NCBI RefSeq assembly: GCF_006716425.1
Contig: NZ_VFOZ01000001.1
Coordinates: 6,138,001 to 6,202,000, forward strand
Length of the DNA: 64,000 nt
Direction: 5' to 3'
Source of the DNA: Actinoallomurus bryophytorum
Lineage (GTDB): Bacteria; Actinomycetota; Actinomycetes; Streptosporangiales; Streptosporangiaceae
How positions within the stretch are numbered: position 1 is the first letter of the stretch; the number at the start of each line of letters is the position of its first letter. This document shows positions 23,467 to 32,316 of the stretch, in pieces. Under the pieces are notes generated by a model, which saw only the letters and a program-made list of their open reading frames with translations, was not told where the DNA came from and searched no databases. Position numbers and translations under genes: made by a program.

Positions 23467-25997
23467 CAGCCCACCTTCAGGTGGCGGACCGGAGGGTCGC
23501 GCAGCTCGATTGTCGCGTCTTCGGCGAAACAGCGCAGCCAGAACGGTCGCGGCAACTGCGGAAGAGTGGCCTGAAGACGTCCGGGAATCTCCAAATCGTC
23601 CCAGCTCATCACGGTTTCGCCGTCCGCAGGCCGCTGCGGCAGGGGCCCGGAGCGGGCGACCAGGACGAGTCGCCGCAGCCGCGCCGGCGTCGCCGCGGTG
23701 AGCGTCACGACCAGGGGACCGCGCAGGCGCGACCGCCGGAGCTCGTAGCCGACGACCGTACGGCCGGGCACCTCGACCTCGACCGGAGTGCCGATGACCC
23801 GGCGGCCGTACGCCGTCGCGGCGGCGGCCACCTCGATCGTCACCGCCTCACCGTCGGGCGCGGCGAGGCGTACGCCGCCGTGGGCGTCGTAGCCGGCCCG
23901 GCCGATCGGCAGCCGCCGTGTCTCGCCGTCGCCGGAGCGCCAGCGGACCTCGGCCTCCGTCACATCGGGCGGCCAGTCGAAGCCCAGCATGATCACCTCG
24001 CCACGCCGCTGGGTGACCAGCTCGCGCGGCGGCGTGAGATTGACGTGCTCCCGGTGCGCGCCGATGGTGGCGACGTCGCCGCTCACCGAGACCGCCAGCA
24101 GCACGCCGGGGCCCGTATGCACCGCCACGCCGCCGGGCACCGGAGCGCTCCGCAGGACCCGCCCGGCGCGGTGCACCTCCTCCACGGCGAGCGTCGTGCC
24201 GGGCGGCCACGGCGGCGGGCCGTTCATCGCCACCATCTCCACCTGGCCGTGCCGCGGCTCGTCGTAGGTGACCACCAGATGCCCGGCCGGATCCTGCTCG
24301 ACGCCGAGATCGGTGACGGGATCGGGCCGCGCCGCCGGCGTCGCCGCGGCGTGGACGCCGGACGTGATGATCTCGTGGCCGTCGGCACTGAGGTAGGCCG
24401 CGGCGATCCGGTAGTGGTAGGTCGTGCCGTTGGCGACCGTCTCGTCGCGGAAGCCGCCGCGTTCGGCCGGGATCGGCGTGCCGTCCCGGGTGACCAGCAC
24501 GCGTACGGCCTCGGGCGGGCAGGTCCAGCTCGCCGCGACCACGCCGTCGGTGGCGCGGAGGAACACCTCGGCCGGCTCCGGGCGCACGTGCAGCGGGCCG
24601 GCGACGGCGGGGGCCGAGGCGGCGGTCCCGCGCACCGCGAACACCGCGTAGAAGAGCGGGGAGTTCAGCGGCGGCGCGGGGTCGCGGGCGAAGCCGTCGC
24701 CCGACGGAAGCGCCTCACCGTCGCCGGGATGCCGGGGCACCCGCCCGAGGCAGCGCGCGACGACGTAGCCGATCTCGCCCACCCGTGACGGCGTCGGCGG
24801 CCACGACAGCGCGATCTCCGTGCCCTCGACCACGGCCTCCATCCGGCCGGGGGTGCGCGGCGGCAGCCCGGCCTGCAGATCCGCCGCGCCGGGCAGGTCG
24901 CCGACCAGCCGCAGCGCGTCGGCGAGGCGCAGCCACGCCTCGTCGGGGTCGGACAGGACGAGCGCCGCGGCCTCCTGACGCAGGCCGGTCGCGGCCGAGA
25001 TGCGGCGGCGCGCCTCGGCGGCGAGGAGCTCCGCGTCACCCGTCAGCTCGGCGGGACCGGCCACGTCGGCCAGCTCGGCGGCGGCGTGGATCTCCCCGGC
25101 GTCGATCAGGTCGCGCAGCCGCGCGGCGAGACCGCCCGTCGTGCCGCTCTCCCGCAGCACGGAGAACACGAGCCGCCGCGCGTCGTCGCCGTCCACACCG
25201 AGGTCGTCGGTGGCGAACCGCAGCAGCGCGCCCTGCGAGGCCCGCTGCTGGTGCCGCTCGCGCACCCGCGCCACCACGTCGAACAGGATCAGCTCACCGA
25301 GCCGGTCGCCGGCCCGCTTGAGCGCGATCAGGACGGTGTCGGCGTTGGTGCGGTTGCCGTCGTGCGGCCGCCGGCTCCACTGCTCGCTCACCCGATGGAT
25401 GGCCGGCCGCAGGTCCGGCGGCGCGCCCAGCACGCGCCCGGCCTTGGCCTCCCCGGTGAGGAACTCGCGCAGGTGACGTGCGCCCAGCGCGTCGAGCGCG
25501 TCGCGGGCGCGTGGATAGCCGGCGTACGGCGAGGTGGCCGGCAGCCGGTCCGGCTCGCGGACCTCGATGCCCGCCGCACGCGCCAGCTCCGCCGCCTCCC
25601 CGCCGATCTCGCGCAGGTCGCCGGGGGCCAGCGTCTTCATCTCACCGGCGGCGTCGAGAAGCCGATGGCGCAGCTCGGCGCGGCGGCGGCCGGCCTTGTC
25701 CGCCGTTGTGGTCAGCTCGGCGCGCAGCGGCGCGAGGTCGCCCAGCACGGCGTGTTCGAACAGCGGCGCGAGCTTCAGATGGTCGCCCTCGAGCCGGTCG
25801 ATGAGCCTGCGGAAGCGCAGCTGACCCCGGGACTTACGCCAGCACATCCGCACGTGCCGGACACTGTCGGCCACCTCACGCGAGTTGAGGGGCTCGACGA
25901 GTGCGTAACGCACGCGCAGATCGTCGGGCGGCTGGTTGCCGGCCACCCGGGCGGGCTCCAGCACCTCGCGGACATAGCGCTGCTCGTCAAAGACCAT
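23466..25997 (-). CDS. Large helical and Fn3/beta-sandwich protein of the Hsp70-GTPase operon
   Basis: An 843-residue cytoplasmic protein without a signal peptide. The N-terminal 390 residues are charged and helical (for example MVFDEQRYVREVLEPARVAG, LRFRRLIDRLEGDHLKLAPL). From about residue 395 it turns into repeated beta-sandwich modules resembling fibronectin type III (EIALSWPPTPSRVGEIGYVV, VAASWTCPPEAVRVLVTRDG, TTYHYRIAAAYLSADG). It starts directly after the Hsp70 stop codon (0 bp) and ends with an ATGA overlap into the DO-GTPase1-like gene. It may act as scaffold or as client/co-chaperone of the Hsp70. No known family could be named with confidence. Confidence 0.72.
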   Translation of the reverse strand: MVFDEQRYVREVLEPARVAGNQPPDDLRVRYALVEPLNSREVADSVRHVRMCWRKSRGQLRFRRLIDRLEGDHLKLAPLFEHAVLGDLAPLRAELTTTADKAGRRRAELRHRLLDAAGEMKTLAPGDLREIGGEAAELARAAGIEVREPDRLPATSPYAGYPRARDALDALGARHLREFLTGEAKAGRVLGAPPDLRPAIHRVSEQWSRRPHDGNRTNADTVLIALKRAGDRLGELILFDVVARVRERHQQRASQGALLRFATDDLGVDGDDARRLVFSVLRESGTTGGLAARLRDLIDAGEIHAAAELADVAGPAELTGDAELLAAEARRRISAATGLRQEAAALVLSDPDEAWLRLADALRLVGDLPGAADLQAGLPPRTPGRMEAVVEGTEIALSWPPTPSRVGEIGYVVARCLGRVPRHPGDGEALPSGDGFARDPAPPLNSPLFYAVFAVRGTAASAPAVAGPLHVRPEPAEVFLRATDGVVAASWTCPPEAVRVLVTRDGTPIPAERGGFRDETVANGTTYHYRIAAAYLSADGHEIITSGVHAAATPAARPDPVTDLGVEQDPAGHLVVTYDEPRHGQVEMVAMNGPPPWPPGTTLAVEEVHRAGRVLRSAPVPGGVAVHTGPGVLLAVSVSGDVATIGAHREHVNLTPPRELVTQRRGEVIMLGFDWPPDVTEAEVRWRSGDGETRRLPIGRAGYDAHGGVRLAAPDGEAVTIEVAAAATAYGRRVIGTPVEVEVPGRTVVGYELRRSRLRGPLVVTLTAATPARLRRLVLVARSGPLPQRPADGETVMSWDDLEIPGRLQATLPQLPRPFWLRCFAEDATIELRDPPVRHLKVG

Positions 25998-27581
25998 TTA
26001 GTCCACGCGCACGTGGGCCAGGTCCGTACGGGACTCCTGCACCTCATCCTCGGACATGCCGCCGACGCGTACGTCGAGGGTGAGCTCTTCGGAGGTCTCC
26101 TTCTCGACCGCCGTGACGTGCAGCAGGCCGGAGGTGTCGAGCGCGAACGTCACCGAGATCGGATAGCCGGCCGGTTTGCCGGGCGGGATCTTCAGCTCGC
26201 CGTCCGCGATCGGGTTGTTGTGCGCGACCTCGATCGACTCGGCGCTCCCGGCCTGCTCGACCACGATGATCTTGACGATCGTCTGGTCCTCGTCGACCGT
26301 GCCGAACTCGCGCGACCCGCCGTGCGGCAGCGCGTCGTTGGCGTGTACGAGGTGGACGACGTGCTCCTGCTCGGTGACCGGGTCCAGGGCGATGACGCCG
26401 AAGGCACGGGAGGCCACGGTCGTGATCTGGCGGGCCGCCATCCGCTCCTGCTCGGCCTCGGACAGGCCGGCGCGGGAGGCCAGCTCGCGCGCCTTGTCGC
26501 CCTCGCCCTTGGCCAGGAGCTGGCGGTAGGTCTCCTCGAAGGCGTACATCGCGGCGCCCTTGGCCACCGCGAGGTCGGGGTCCTGCAGCTTCGGCTTGAG
26601 CGCCAGCTCGGCGGACAGCCGGTCGGGCACCGCGGGCATCTTGGTGGAGCCGCCGACGAGCACCAGGTCGTCGTAGTCCTTGATGCCCTTTTCCGCGGCG
26701 GTGGCGAGCGTGCGGCCGGTGATCTCGATGGTGCGGTCGAGCAGGTCCTTGGTGATCTCCTCGAACTTTTCCCGTGTCAGCTCGATCGTCGCGACCCGGC
26801 CGCCGTGCATGACGCGCACGACGTGCTGGCGGCGCAGCGACAGGGCCTTCTTGGTCTCCTCGGCGTCGTGCCGTAGCTGCTGCTCGGTGTGCCGGTCCTC
26901 GAGCGGGTCCCCGGCGTCGGGATGCTCCTCGGTGAACCGCTCGGCGAGGTGTTCGACCAGGCGGGAGTCCCAGTCGGCGCCGCCGAGCTCGTGGTCGCCG
27001 TCGGTGCACACGACCCCGATGTCGCCGCCCCGCAGGGTGATGACGGTCGTGTCGAACGTGCCGCCGCCCAGGTCATAGACCAGGATCGTGCGGTCCTGGT
27101 CGGGGTTGAGCACGCCGTAGGTGATCGCCGCGGCGACCGGCTCGGAGATGATGTCGATGACGTTGAGCCCGGCGATGTGGCCGGCCTTGCGGGTGGCGTC
27201 ACGCTCGGCCGCGCCGAAGTAGGCGGGCACCGTGATGACGACGTCGCCGGTCTCCTCGCCGCTGGTGGCGGTGGCGTCCGAGACCAGCTTGCGCAGGATG
27301 AAGGCGGAGATCTCCTCGGGGGAGTAGTCCCGGCCGTGCAGCTCACGCGTGACATCGTGGCCGATGTCGCGCTTGATCAGGCTCACCACCAGGTCGGGCG
27401 AGAGCACCGCGGTGTCCTTCGCCGGGGCGCCGACCACGACGTTGTCCGCCGTCTCGAAGTAGACGACGGACGGTGTGGTGTCGGTGCCCTCCATGTTGCG
27501 CAGGACGGTCGGGCGGCCGACCTCGCCGATGCGCGCTATGCAGGAATGGGTCGTGCCCAGATCGATTCCGTAGACAGCCAT
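25998..27581 (-). CDS. Hsp70 (DnaK-family) chaperone lacking the C-terminal lid
   Basis: A 527-residue Hsp70. ATPase motifs are intact: phosphate-1 GIDLGTTHS (5-13), the catalytic Lys70 in SLIKRDIG, phosphate-2 YDLGGGTFD (169-177) and adenosine LVGGSTKMPAV (308-318). The beta-sandwich substrate domain follows (SREFGTVDEDQTIVKIIVVE, then PAGYPISVTFALD). The protein ends at about residue 525, where housekeeping DnaK (about 620 aa) would continue into a helical lid, so substrate release must differ. It lies 1 bp after a GrpE-like gene and before the Fn3-like gene. It is a specialised paralogue and not the main dnaK, because no dnaJ, HspR or CIRCE element accompanies it. Confidence 0.92.
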   Translation of the reverse strand: MAVYGIDLGTTHSCIARIGEVGRPTVLRNMEGTDTTPSVVYFETADNVVVGAPAKDTAVLSPDLVVSLIKRDIGHDVTRELHGRDYSPEEISAFILRKLVSDATATSGEETGDVVITVPAYFGAAERDATRKAGHIAGLNVIDIISEPVAAAITYGVLNPDQDRTILVYDLGGGTFDTTVITLRGGDIGVVCTDGDHELGGADWDSRLVEHLAERFTEEHPDAGDPLEDRHTEQQLRHDAEETKKALSLRRQHVVRVMHGGRVATIELTREKFEEITKDLLDRTIEITGRTLATAAEKGIKDYDDLVLVGGSTKMPAVPDRLSAELALKPKLQDPDLAVAKGAAMYAFEETYRQLLAKGEGDKARELASRAGLSEAEQERMAARQITTVASRAFGVIALDPVTEQEHVVHLVHANDALPHGGSREFGTVDEDQTIVKIIVVEQAGSAESIEVAHNNPIADGELKIPPGKPAGYPISVTFALDTSGLLHVTAVEKETSEELTLDVRVGGMSEDEVQESRTDLAHVRVD

Positions 27582-27582
27582 G

Positions 27583-28164
27583 TCAATCCCCTCCGACCGG
27601 GTCGGCCGCCACCCGGGCGACGATCACCTCGGCCCGTCGTACGACCTTTTCGCCGCGGACGAAGCCGGCGCGCTGGACCGTGAGGACGGTGCCGTCGAGC
27701 TCCGCGTCCTCCACATCGCGCGAGCCGGCAGGGCGATGCCGTGCCGGATCGAACGGGTCGCCCTCTCCCACGGGCATGCGTTCGACCCCCGTACGCGCGA
27801 TGATCTCGGCCAGCTCGTCGGCGATCGCCGCCAGGAGCTTGGGTACGTGTGCTGGATCCGCCGTCTCCCGCTCCGACTCGCGCCGGACCAGGTCGTACAG
27901 GCGGTAGAGCGATGTGCGCACCGGCTCGAAGGCGGCCTGCAGCTCGTTGTGCCGCAGTCGCTGGTTTTCCTCGTGCAGCCGGTCGATGACGCGTTCACGG
28001 TGTGTGGCCCGGTCGTGCTCTCGGCCCACCGTCGTCACGAGGTCGGCCAGCACACTGTGTATCTGGGTGAAGGATGCCTCGATGGCCCCATCGGCGATGG
28101 CTGATGGGGACTCGTTCCCGTCTTTGGGGGAAGCGGGGTCATCGGGCATTGGATCTCGCACCAT
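27583..28164 (-). CDS. GrpE-like nucleotide-exchange factor
   Basis: A 193-residue protein. A long charged coiled-coil (about residues 45-110, HRERVIDRLHEENQRLRHNE) is followed by the beta-wing domain of GrpE (MPVGEGDPFDPARHRP, then ELDGTVLTVQRAGFVRGEKV). GrpE speeds ADP release from DnaK, and here the partner is surely the Hsp70 encoded 1 bp downstream. The start is ATG 28164 or ATG 28149. It is the first gene of the operon, divergent from a wax ester synthase. The 5' region shows neither HAIR nor CIRCE heat-shock operators. Confidence 0.85.
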   Translation of the reverse strand: MVRDPMPDDPASPKDGNESPSAIADGAIEASFTQIHSVLADLVTTVGREHDRATHRERVIDRLHEENQRLRHNELQAAFEPVRTSLYRLYDLVRRESERETADPAHVPKLLAAIADELAEIIARTGVERMPVGEGDPFDPARHRPAGSRDVEDAELDGTVLTVQRAGFVRGEKVVRRAEVIVARVAADPVGGD

Positions 28165-28283
28165 AACTCTGAGTGAGCGAACTCGCCACTCCCATTGTGT
28201 CCATGCCCGGATCCGGACACCAGCCTTATCGCCACTTCACTTGGACCAGGCGGAATTACTCGTCAGCCACGCTTGACATGTCG

Positions 28284-28318
28284 TTGACTTCCAGAACCCA
28301 CCGTTCTAGGACAGAACG
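28284..28318 (+). promoter_or_regulatory. Promoter with overlapping palindrome for the WS/DGAT gene
   Basis: TTGACT (28284-28289) and TAGGAC (28307-28312) are spaced 17 bp. A palindrome CGTTCT-AGGAC-AGAACG (28302-28318) covers the -10 box and the likely transcription start, so a repressor bound there would shut the promoter. A second TTGACA lies at 28273. Confidence 0.6.
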
Positions 28319-28350
28319 ACACTGTTCCGGCAAGGCAAAGGGGCCAGCCG

Positions 28351-29781
28351 ATGCGCCAGCTCAGCCCGCTCGACGCGCAATTCCTGAATATCGAGTCGGG
28401 CGGGACCGTCGCTCATATCGCGGGACTGGCGATTCTCGACGCTTCCAGTACGCCTAATGGCGCTCTGACCTTGGAAGATCTGCTCTCGCTCGTACGGGGA
28501 CGGCTGCCACGAATCGAGCAGTTCCGCTGGCGGCTCGCCGAGGTGCCGCTCGGGCTGGACCACCCGTACTGGACCGAGGACCCGGACTTCGACCTGGAGT
28601 TTCACGTACGTGAGATCGCGCTGCCCGCGCCCGGCGACGACGAGCAGCTGGCCGAACAGCTCGCCCGGCTCCACCAGCGCCCGCTCGACCGGCGCCGTCC
28701 GCTCTGGGAGATGTACCTCGTCCAGGGCCTGGCGGACGGCCGGACCGCGATGTACGCCAAGGTGCACCACGCTTTGATCGACGGCGTCTCCGCGGCCCAG
28801 ATCGTGGCCGCACTCCTCGACCTCGAGCCGAACCCACCGGAGACCGCCGAACCCGACGAGTGGCGTCCCGAGCCGCCGCCCGGCCAGTGGGGCATGCTCG
28901 CCGGCGCCGCGGCACGTGCCGCCGTCCACCCCCTGCGCACCGCGGGCGCGCTGCTCCGAGCCGTCCCGCACCTGGACTCACTGCCCGTCGTGGGGCGGCT
29001 GCCGGGCATCGGCCTGGTCGCCGGCACGGGACGCACCGCCGCCCGGACCGGCGAGGTGCCGCCACCGCCGAGCCTGAGCGCGCCGCGTACGCCGTTCAAC
29101 GGGCCGGTGACCCCGCACCGCCGGGTGGCGTTCGGCTCGCTGCCGCTGGAGGAGATCAAGCAGGTACGCCGCAAGCTGGGCATCAGCGTCAACGACGTCG
29201 TCATGGCGCTGTGCGCCTCGGCGCTGCGCCGGTGGCTGATCGACCACGACGCCCTGCCCGGCCGCCCGCTCGTCGCCGCGGTCCCGGTGTCCACCCGCGA
29301 GCTGGAAGACGGCTCGCACGGCAACCAGATCTCGGCCATGTTCACCTCGGTGCCCACCCATCTCGCCGACCCGCTCGAACGCGTCGTGGCCGTACGCAGC
29401 ACCATGGACACGGCGAAGCAGCGCCTCGTCGCGACCCCGGACCAGTGGCTGGAGGAGCTCACCGCGGTGGTGCCGCCGGCGTTCGGCAGCCTGGCCGCCC
29501 GCGCGCTGTACCGGCTGGCCCCGGCCGCGCTGCCGCCGGTCAACCTCATCATCTCGAACGTGCCCGGACCGCAGTTCCCGCTGTACATGTGCGGCGCGAA
29601 GGTGCTCGGCTACTTCCCGATCTCGGTGATCAGCGACGTGAGCGGCGGGCTGAACATCACCGTCTTCTCCTACAACGGCAACGTGGACGTCGGGATCGTC
29701 GCCTGCCGCGACATGGTCCCCGACGTCTGGAAGCTCCTCGGCTACCTGAACGACGCCCTCGAAGAGCTCAAGGCGCTCTGA
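28351..29781 (+). CDS. Wax ester synthase / diacylglycerol acyltransferase (WS/DGAT)
   Basis: A 476-residue acyltransferase that esterifies fatty acyl-CoA to diacylglycerol or fatty alcohols, making storage lipid. The catalytic HHxxxDG motif is present as KVHHALIDGVSAAQ at about residue 140. The N-terminus MRQLSPLDAQFLNIESGG and the late motifs NLIISNVPGPQFPLYMCGAK and GLNITVFSYNGNVDVGIVAC are typical of the family. Length is normal. AAAGGGG lies before the ATG. It is a single gene under its own promoter. Actinomycetes have several such enzymes, and no more specific role is visible. Confidence 0.95.
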   Translation: MRQLSPLDAQFLNIESGGTVAHIAGLAILDASSTPNGALTLEDLLSLVRGRLPRIEQFRWRLAEVPLGLDHPYWTEDPDFDLEFHVREIALPAPGDDEQLAEQLARLHQRPLDRRRPLWEMYLVQGLADGRTAMYAKVHHALIDGVSAAQIVAALLDLEPNPPETAEPDEWRPEPPPGQWGMLAGAAARAAVHPLRTAGALLRAVPHLDSLPVVGRLPGIGLVAGTGRTAARTGEVPPPPSLSAPRTPFNGPVTPHRRVAFGSLPLEEIKQVRRKLGISVNDVVMALCASALRRWLIDHDALPGRPLVAAVPVSTRELEDGSHGNQISAMFTSVPTHLADPLERVVAVRSTMDTAKQRLVATPDQWLEELTAVVPPAFGSLAARALYRLAPAALPPVNLIISNVPGPQFPLYMCGAKVLGYFPISVISDVSGGLNITVFSYNGNVDVGIVACRDMVPDVWKLLGYLNDALEELKAL

Positions 29782-29805
29782 TCCCTGTCGCCGGAGCGCG
29801 GGGCG

Positions 29806-31179
29806 TCAGGACGGGGTACGCCCGGCGGTCGCGCCGAGGTTGGCCAGCAACAGTGCCTCGGCCAGGCACACGCGGGCGAACTCGCCCAGGTGGAGGCTCT
29901 CGTTCGGCGAGTGCGCGTTCGTCTGCGGGTCCTCGACGCCCGTCAGCAGCGTCACCGCCGACGGGAAGAACCCGCCGAAGACCGAAACGAACGGGATGCC
30001 GCCGCCGACGCCGATGTCGACCGGCTCGATACCGTCCCACGCGGCGCGGAAGGCGGCGCGCGCCGCGTCGTACACCGGCCCGGACGCGTCCACCGCATAG
30101 GCCGGTACGGAGAGTTCGAGGTCGAGGGAGACCTGAGCGCCCCACGGAGCGTGCTCGCGCAGATGCGCCTCGAGTGCCGCGTAGGCCTTCCCGGGATCGT
30201 CGCCGGGCGCGAGACGTACGTTCAGCTTCGCCCTCGCCGAGGGGACGAGCGCGGCCGGCGCCTCGCGGGCGGCCGGGGCGTCGAGGCCGACCACGGACAG
30301 GGCCGGCTTGTTCCACAGCCGGTCGGCCACGCCTCCCGTGCCGATGAGTCCCACTCCGTCGAGAACGCCGGCCTCGTCCCGTACGCGGTCGACCGGGTAG
30401 TCGACCCGCGCACGCGACGGGCTCTGGTGCAGGCCCTCGACGGCGACGTCACCGGCGTCGTCGTGCAGGGTGGCGATCAGGCGGCAGAGAGCCGTCAGGG
30501 CGTCGGGCACCGGACCGCCGAACATGCCACTGTGCACCGCGTGCGACAGTGTGCGCACCTCGACGTAGCAGCTCAGGGCGCCACGCAGCGAGGTCGTCAG
30601 CGACGGGGTGCCGATCTCCCAGTTCACCGAGTCGGCGAGGACGATCACATCGGCGTCGAGCTCCTCGTGGTGCTCCTCGAGCAGCCGTGACAGCGAGGCG
30701 GACCCGAACTCCTCCTCACCCTCGACGAACAGCACCACACCGACGGGAAGCGCGTCGCCGAAGGCCCGCAGCGCCGCGATGTGGGCCATGACGCCCGCCT
30801 TGTCATCGGCCACACCACGGGCGTAGAGACGGCCGTCGCGCTCGACCGGCTCCAGCGGGTCGCTCTCCCACAGAGACAGGTCGCCGACCGGCTGCACGTC
30901 ATGGTGGGCATAGAGCAGGACGGTCGGCGCTCCGGGAGGCGCGGCCCGGGTGCCGATCACGGCCGGCCGGCCGCCCGCGCTCGCCACCTGGACGTCCAGC
31001 CCGCAGCCACGCGCCAGCTCGGCCACCGCCTCCGCGGAACGGTCCAACTCCGAATGGTCGAACCCGTCGAAGGCGATGCCAGGGATGCGGACCAGGCGTT
31101 CGAGGTCGGCGCGGACACCAGGCATTTCCCGCTCGATCGCCGCACGCAGGTCTGATTCGGTCAAAGGGGTATCAGTCAT
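29806..31179 (-). CDS. M20-family metallo-dipeptidase
   Basis: A 457-residue cytosolic dizinc peptidase. Metal ligands and catalytic residues are in place: YAHHDVQPV (zinc His and catalytic Asp), YARGVADDKAG (bridging Asp), FVEGEEEFGS (general-base Glu and zinc Glu) and, near the C-terminus, QTNAHSPNESLHL (zinc His). A lid domain with AVHSGMFGG lies between. Substrates are probably dipeptides or related small amides. ATG 31179 is chosen because a TACGGT -10 box lies 7 nt upstream, which makes the message leaderless. A longer frame exists but lacks support. Confidence 0.93.
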   Translation of the reverse strand: MTDTPLTESDLRAAIEREMPGVRADLERLVRIPGIAFDGFDHSELDRSAEAVAELARGCGLDVQVASAGGRPAVIGTRAAPPGAPTVLLYAHHDVQPVGDLSLWESDPLEPVERDGRLYARGVADDKAGVMAHIAALRAFGDALPVGVVLFVEGEEEFGSASLSRLLEEHHEELDADVIVLADSVNWEIGTPSLTTSLRGALSCYVEVRTLSHAVHSGMFGGPVPDALTALCRLIATLHDDAGDVAVEGLHQSPSRARVDYPVDRVRDEAGVLDGVGLIGTGGVADRLWNKPALSVVGLDAPAAREAPAALVPSARAKLNVRLAPGDDPGKAYAALEAHLREHAPWGAQVSLDLELSVPAYAVDASGPVYDAARAAFRAAWDGIEPVDIGVGGGIPFVSVFGGFFPSAVTLLTGVEDPQTNAHSPNESLHLGEFARVCLAEALLLANLGATAGRTPS

Positions 31180-31186
31180 GGCGAAA

Positions 31187-31192
31187 ACCGTA
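31187..31192 (-). promoter_or_regulatory. -10 box (TACGGT) for a leaderless start
   Basis: TACGGT on the minus strand ends 7 nt before ATG 31179, and no ribosome-binding site is present. The short gap to the conservon end (31193-31307) holds nothing else. Confidence 0.45.
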
Positions 31193-31307
31193 CAACGCGC
31201 CACGCTGACCCTCCGGCGCCAAGCCACCGCGAAGACCGCCGTCCACCGTGACCCTGCGGTCTCCGTGGTACGGCAGCCCTTGACCTGGCCCTACCGGATG
31301 TACGGGC

Positions 31308-31919
31308 CTAACGGACGGCCGCGCCCTGGCGCTGACGCTCGGCCATGACGGCCAGCACGTGCTCCACCAGCGTGATCAGCACCTGCTTGCCCGACTCGCG
31401 CTTTCGCACATCGCACAGGATGACCGGAATCTTCGGGTCGAGGTCCAGCGCGGCCCGGATCTCCTCGGTGTCGTACCGCAGCGCGCCGTCGAAGCAGTTG
31501 ACCCCGATGATGAACGGAAGCCGGCGGCGCTCGAAGTAGTCGATCGAGGGGAAACTGTCGGCGAGACGCCGGGTGTCGGTCAGCACGACCGCGCCGAGCG
31601 CGCCGAGCGCGAGCTCGTCCCACATGAACCAGAAGCGGTCCTGGCCAGGCGTACCGAACAGGTACAGGACCAGGCCGTCGCGGATGGTGATACGGCCGAA
31701 GTCCATCGCCACGGTGGTCGTGGTCTTGCGCTCGACGCCGGAGACGTCGTCGATACCGACGCTGCGATCGGTGAGCTGTTCCTCGGTCCGCAGGGGCCTG
31801 ATCTCGCTGACCGCGCCGACCATGCTGGTCTTGCCCACACCGAATCCGCCCGCCACGAGGATCTTCACGGCGAGCGGCATGGCAGCGCCCCGCGAGGGGT
31901 CAGAGCGCTTGGAGTCCAT
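31308..31919 (-). CDS. cvnD: Conservon GTP-binding protein CvnD
   Basis: A 203-residue Ras-like GTPase of the actinobacterial conservon. Walker A is GGFGVGKTS (24-32), followed by TTTTVAMDFGRI, FGTPGQDRF (DxxG region) and a degenerate base-recognition segment GVNCFDG. In Streptomyces conservons this protein associates with CvnA-C in a membrane-linked complex resembling a G-protein-coupled system that influences development and antibiotic production. It overlaps cvnC by 20 bp, with AAGGA before ATG 31919. An inner ATG (31880) is a weaker alternative. Confidence 0.95.
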   Translation of the reverse strand: MDSKRSDPSRGAAMPLAVKILVAGGFGVGKTSMVGAVSEIRPLRTEEQLTDRSVGIDDVSGVERKTTTTVAMDFGRITIRDGLVLYLFGTPGQDRFWFMWDELALGALGAVVLTDTRRLADSFPSIDYFERRRLPFIIGVNCFDGALRYDTEEIRAALDLDPKIPVILCDVRKRESGKQVLITLVEHVLAVMAERQRQGAAVR

Positions 31920-32262
31920 TCAGCACTTCCTTCAAAAGCCGTTCATTGGGGAGACGATTGTCCGGCTCGGGCCGTCTGACGGCGATCAGCCCGTGTTCGA
32001 GTAGATCACTGAGGAGCACCCGGACAACGCCGAGGGGGAGTTTCATCTTCGCCGAGACCTCGGCCACCGACAGAGGCCGCACGCACATCTCGAGGATGGC
32101 CAGGTGTTCCGGGCCGGCCCCCGCGGGTGCGAACGTCGAGGTGGCAGCCGTCGCGATGATCGCGATCAGCTCGAAACCATCCCGGGACGCACGGGTGCGT
32201 CCCCTCGTCAGCGCGTAGGGCCGGACGACCGGCCCGGCTTCGTCGTCGAGCCATTCGCTCAT
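31900..32262 (-). CDS. cvnC: Conservon DUF742 protein CvnC
   Basis: A 120-residue protein with the DUF742 signature VRPYALTRGRTR near the N-terminus and a winged-helix-like C-terminal half (LSVAEVSAKMKLPLGVVRVL, then LLEHGLIAVRRP). It is the third member of the conservon and probably mediates protein contacts with CvnB and CvnD. The only unusual point is that the ribosome-binding site is weak. Confidence 0.95.
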   Translation of the reverse strand: MSEWLDDEAGPVVRPYALTRGRTRASRDGFELIAIIATAATSTFAPAGAGPEHLAILEMCVRPLSVAEVSAKMKLPLGVVRVLLSDLLEHGLIAVRRPEPDNRLPNERLLKEVLNGLQAL

Positions 32263-32316
32263 TCAACCGCCCTGCCTGCAGGCCTTGCGCTGCCCCCTCC
32301 ACTCGCTCATCCCGTG

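Noticed and set aside
28165-28283. Heat-shock operators (HAIR or CIRCE) before the GrpE/Hsp70 operon.
   Set aside because: No CTTGAGT-N7-ACTCAAG or TTAGCACTC-N9-GAGTGCTAA element was found. ACTCTGAGT near the start is a coincidental near-palindrome.
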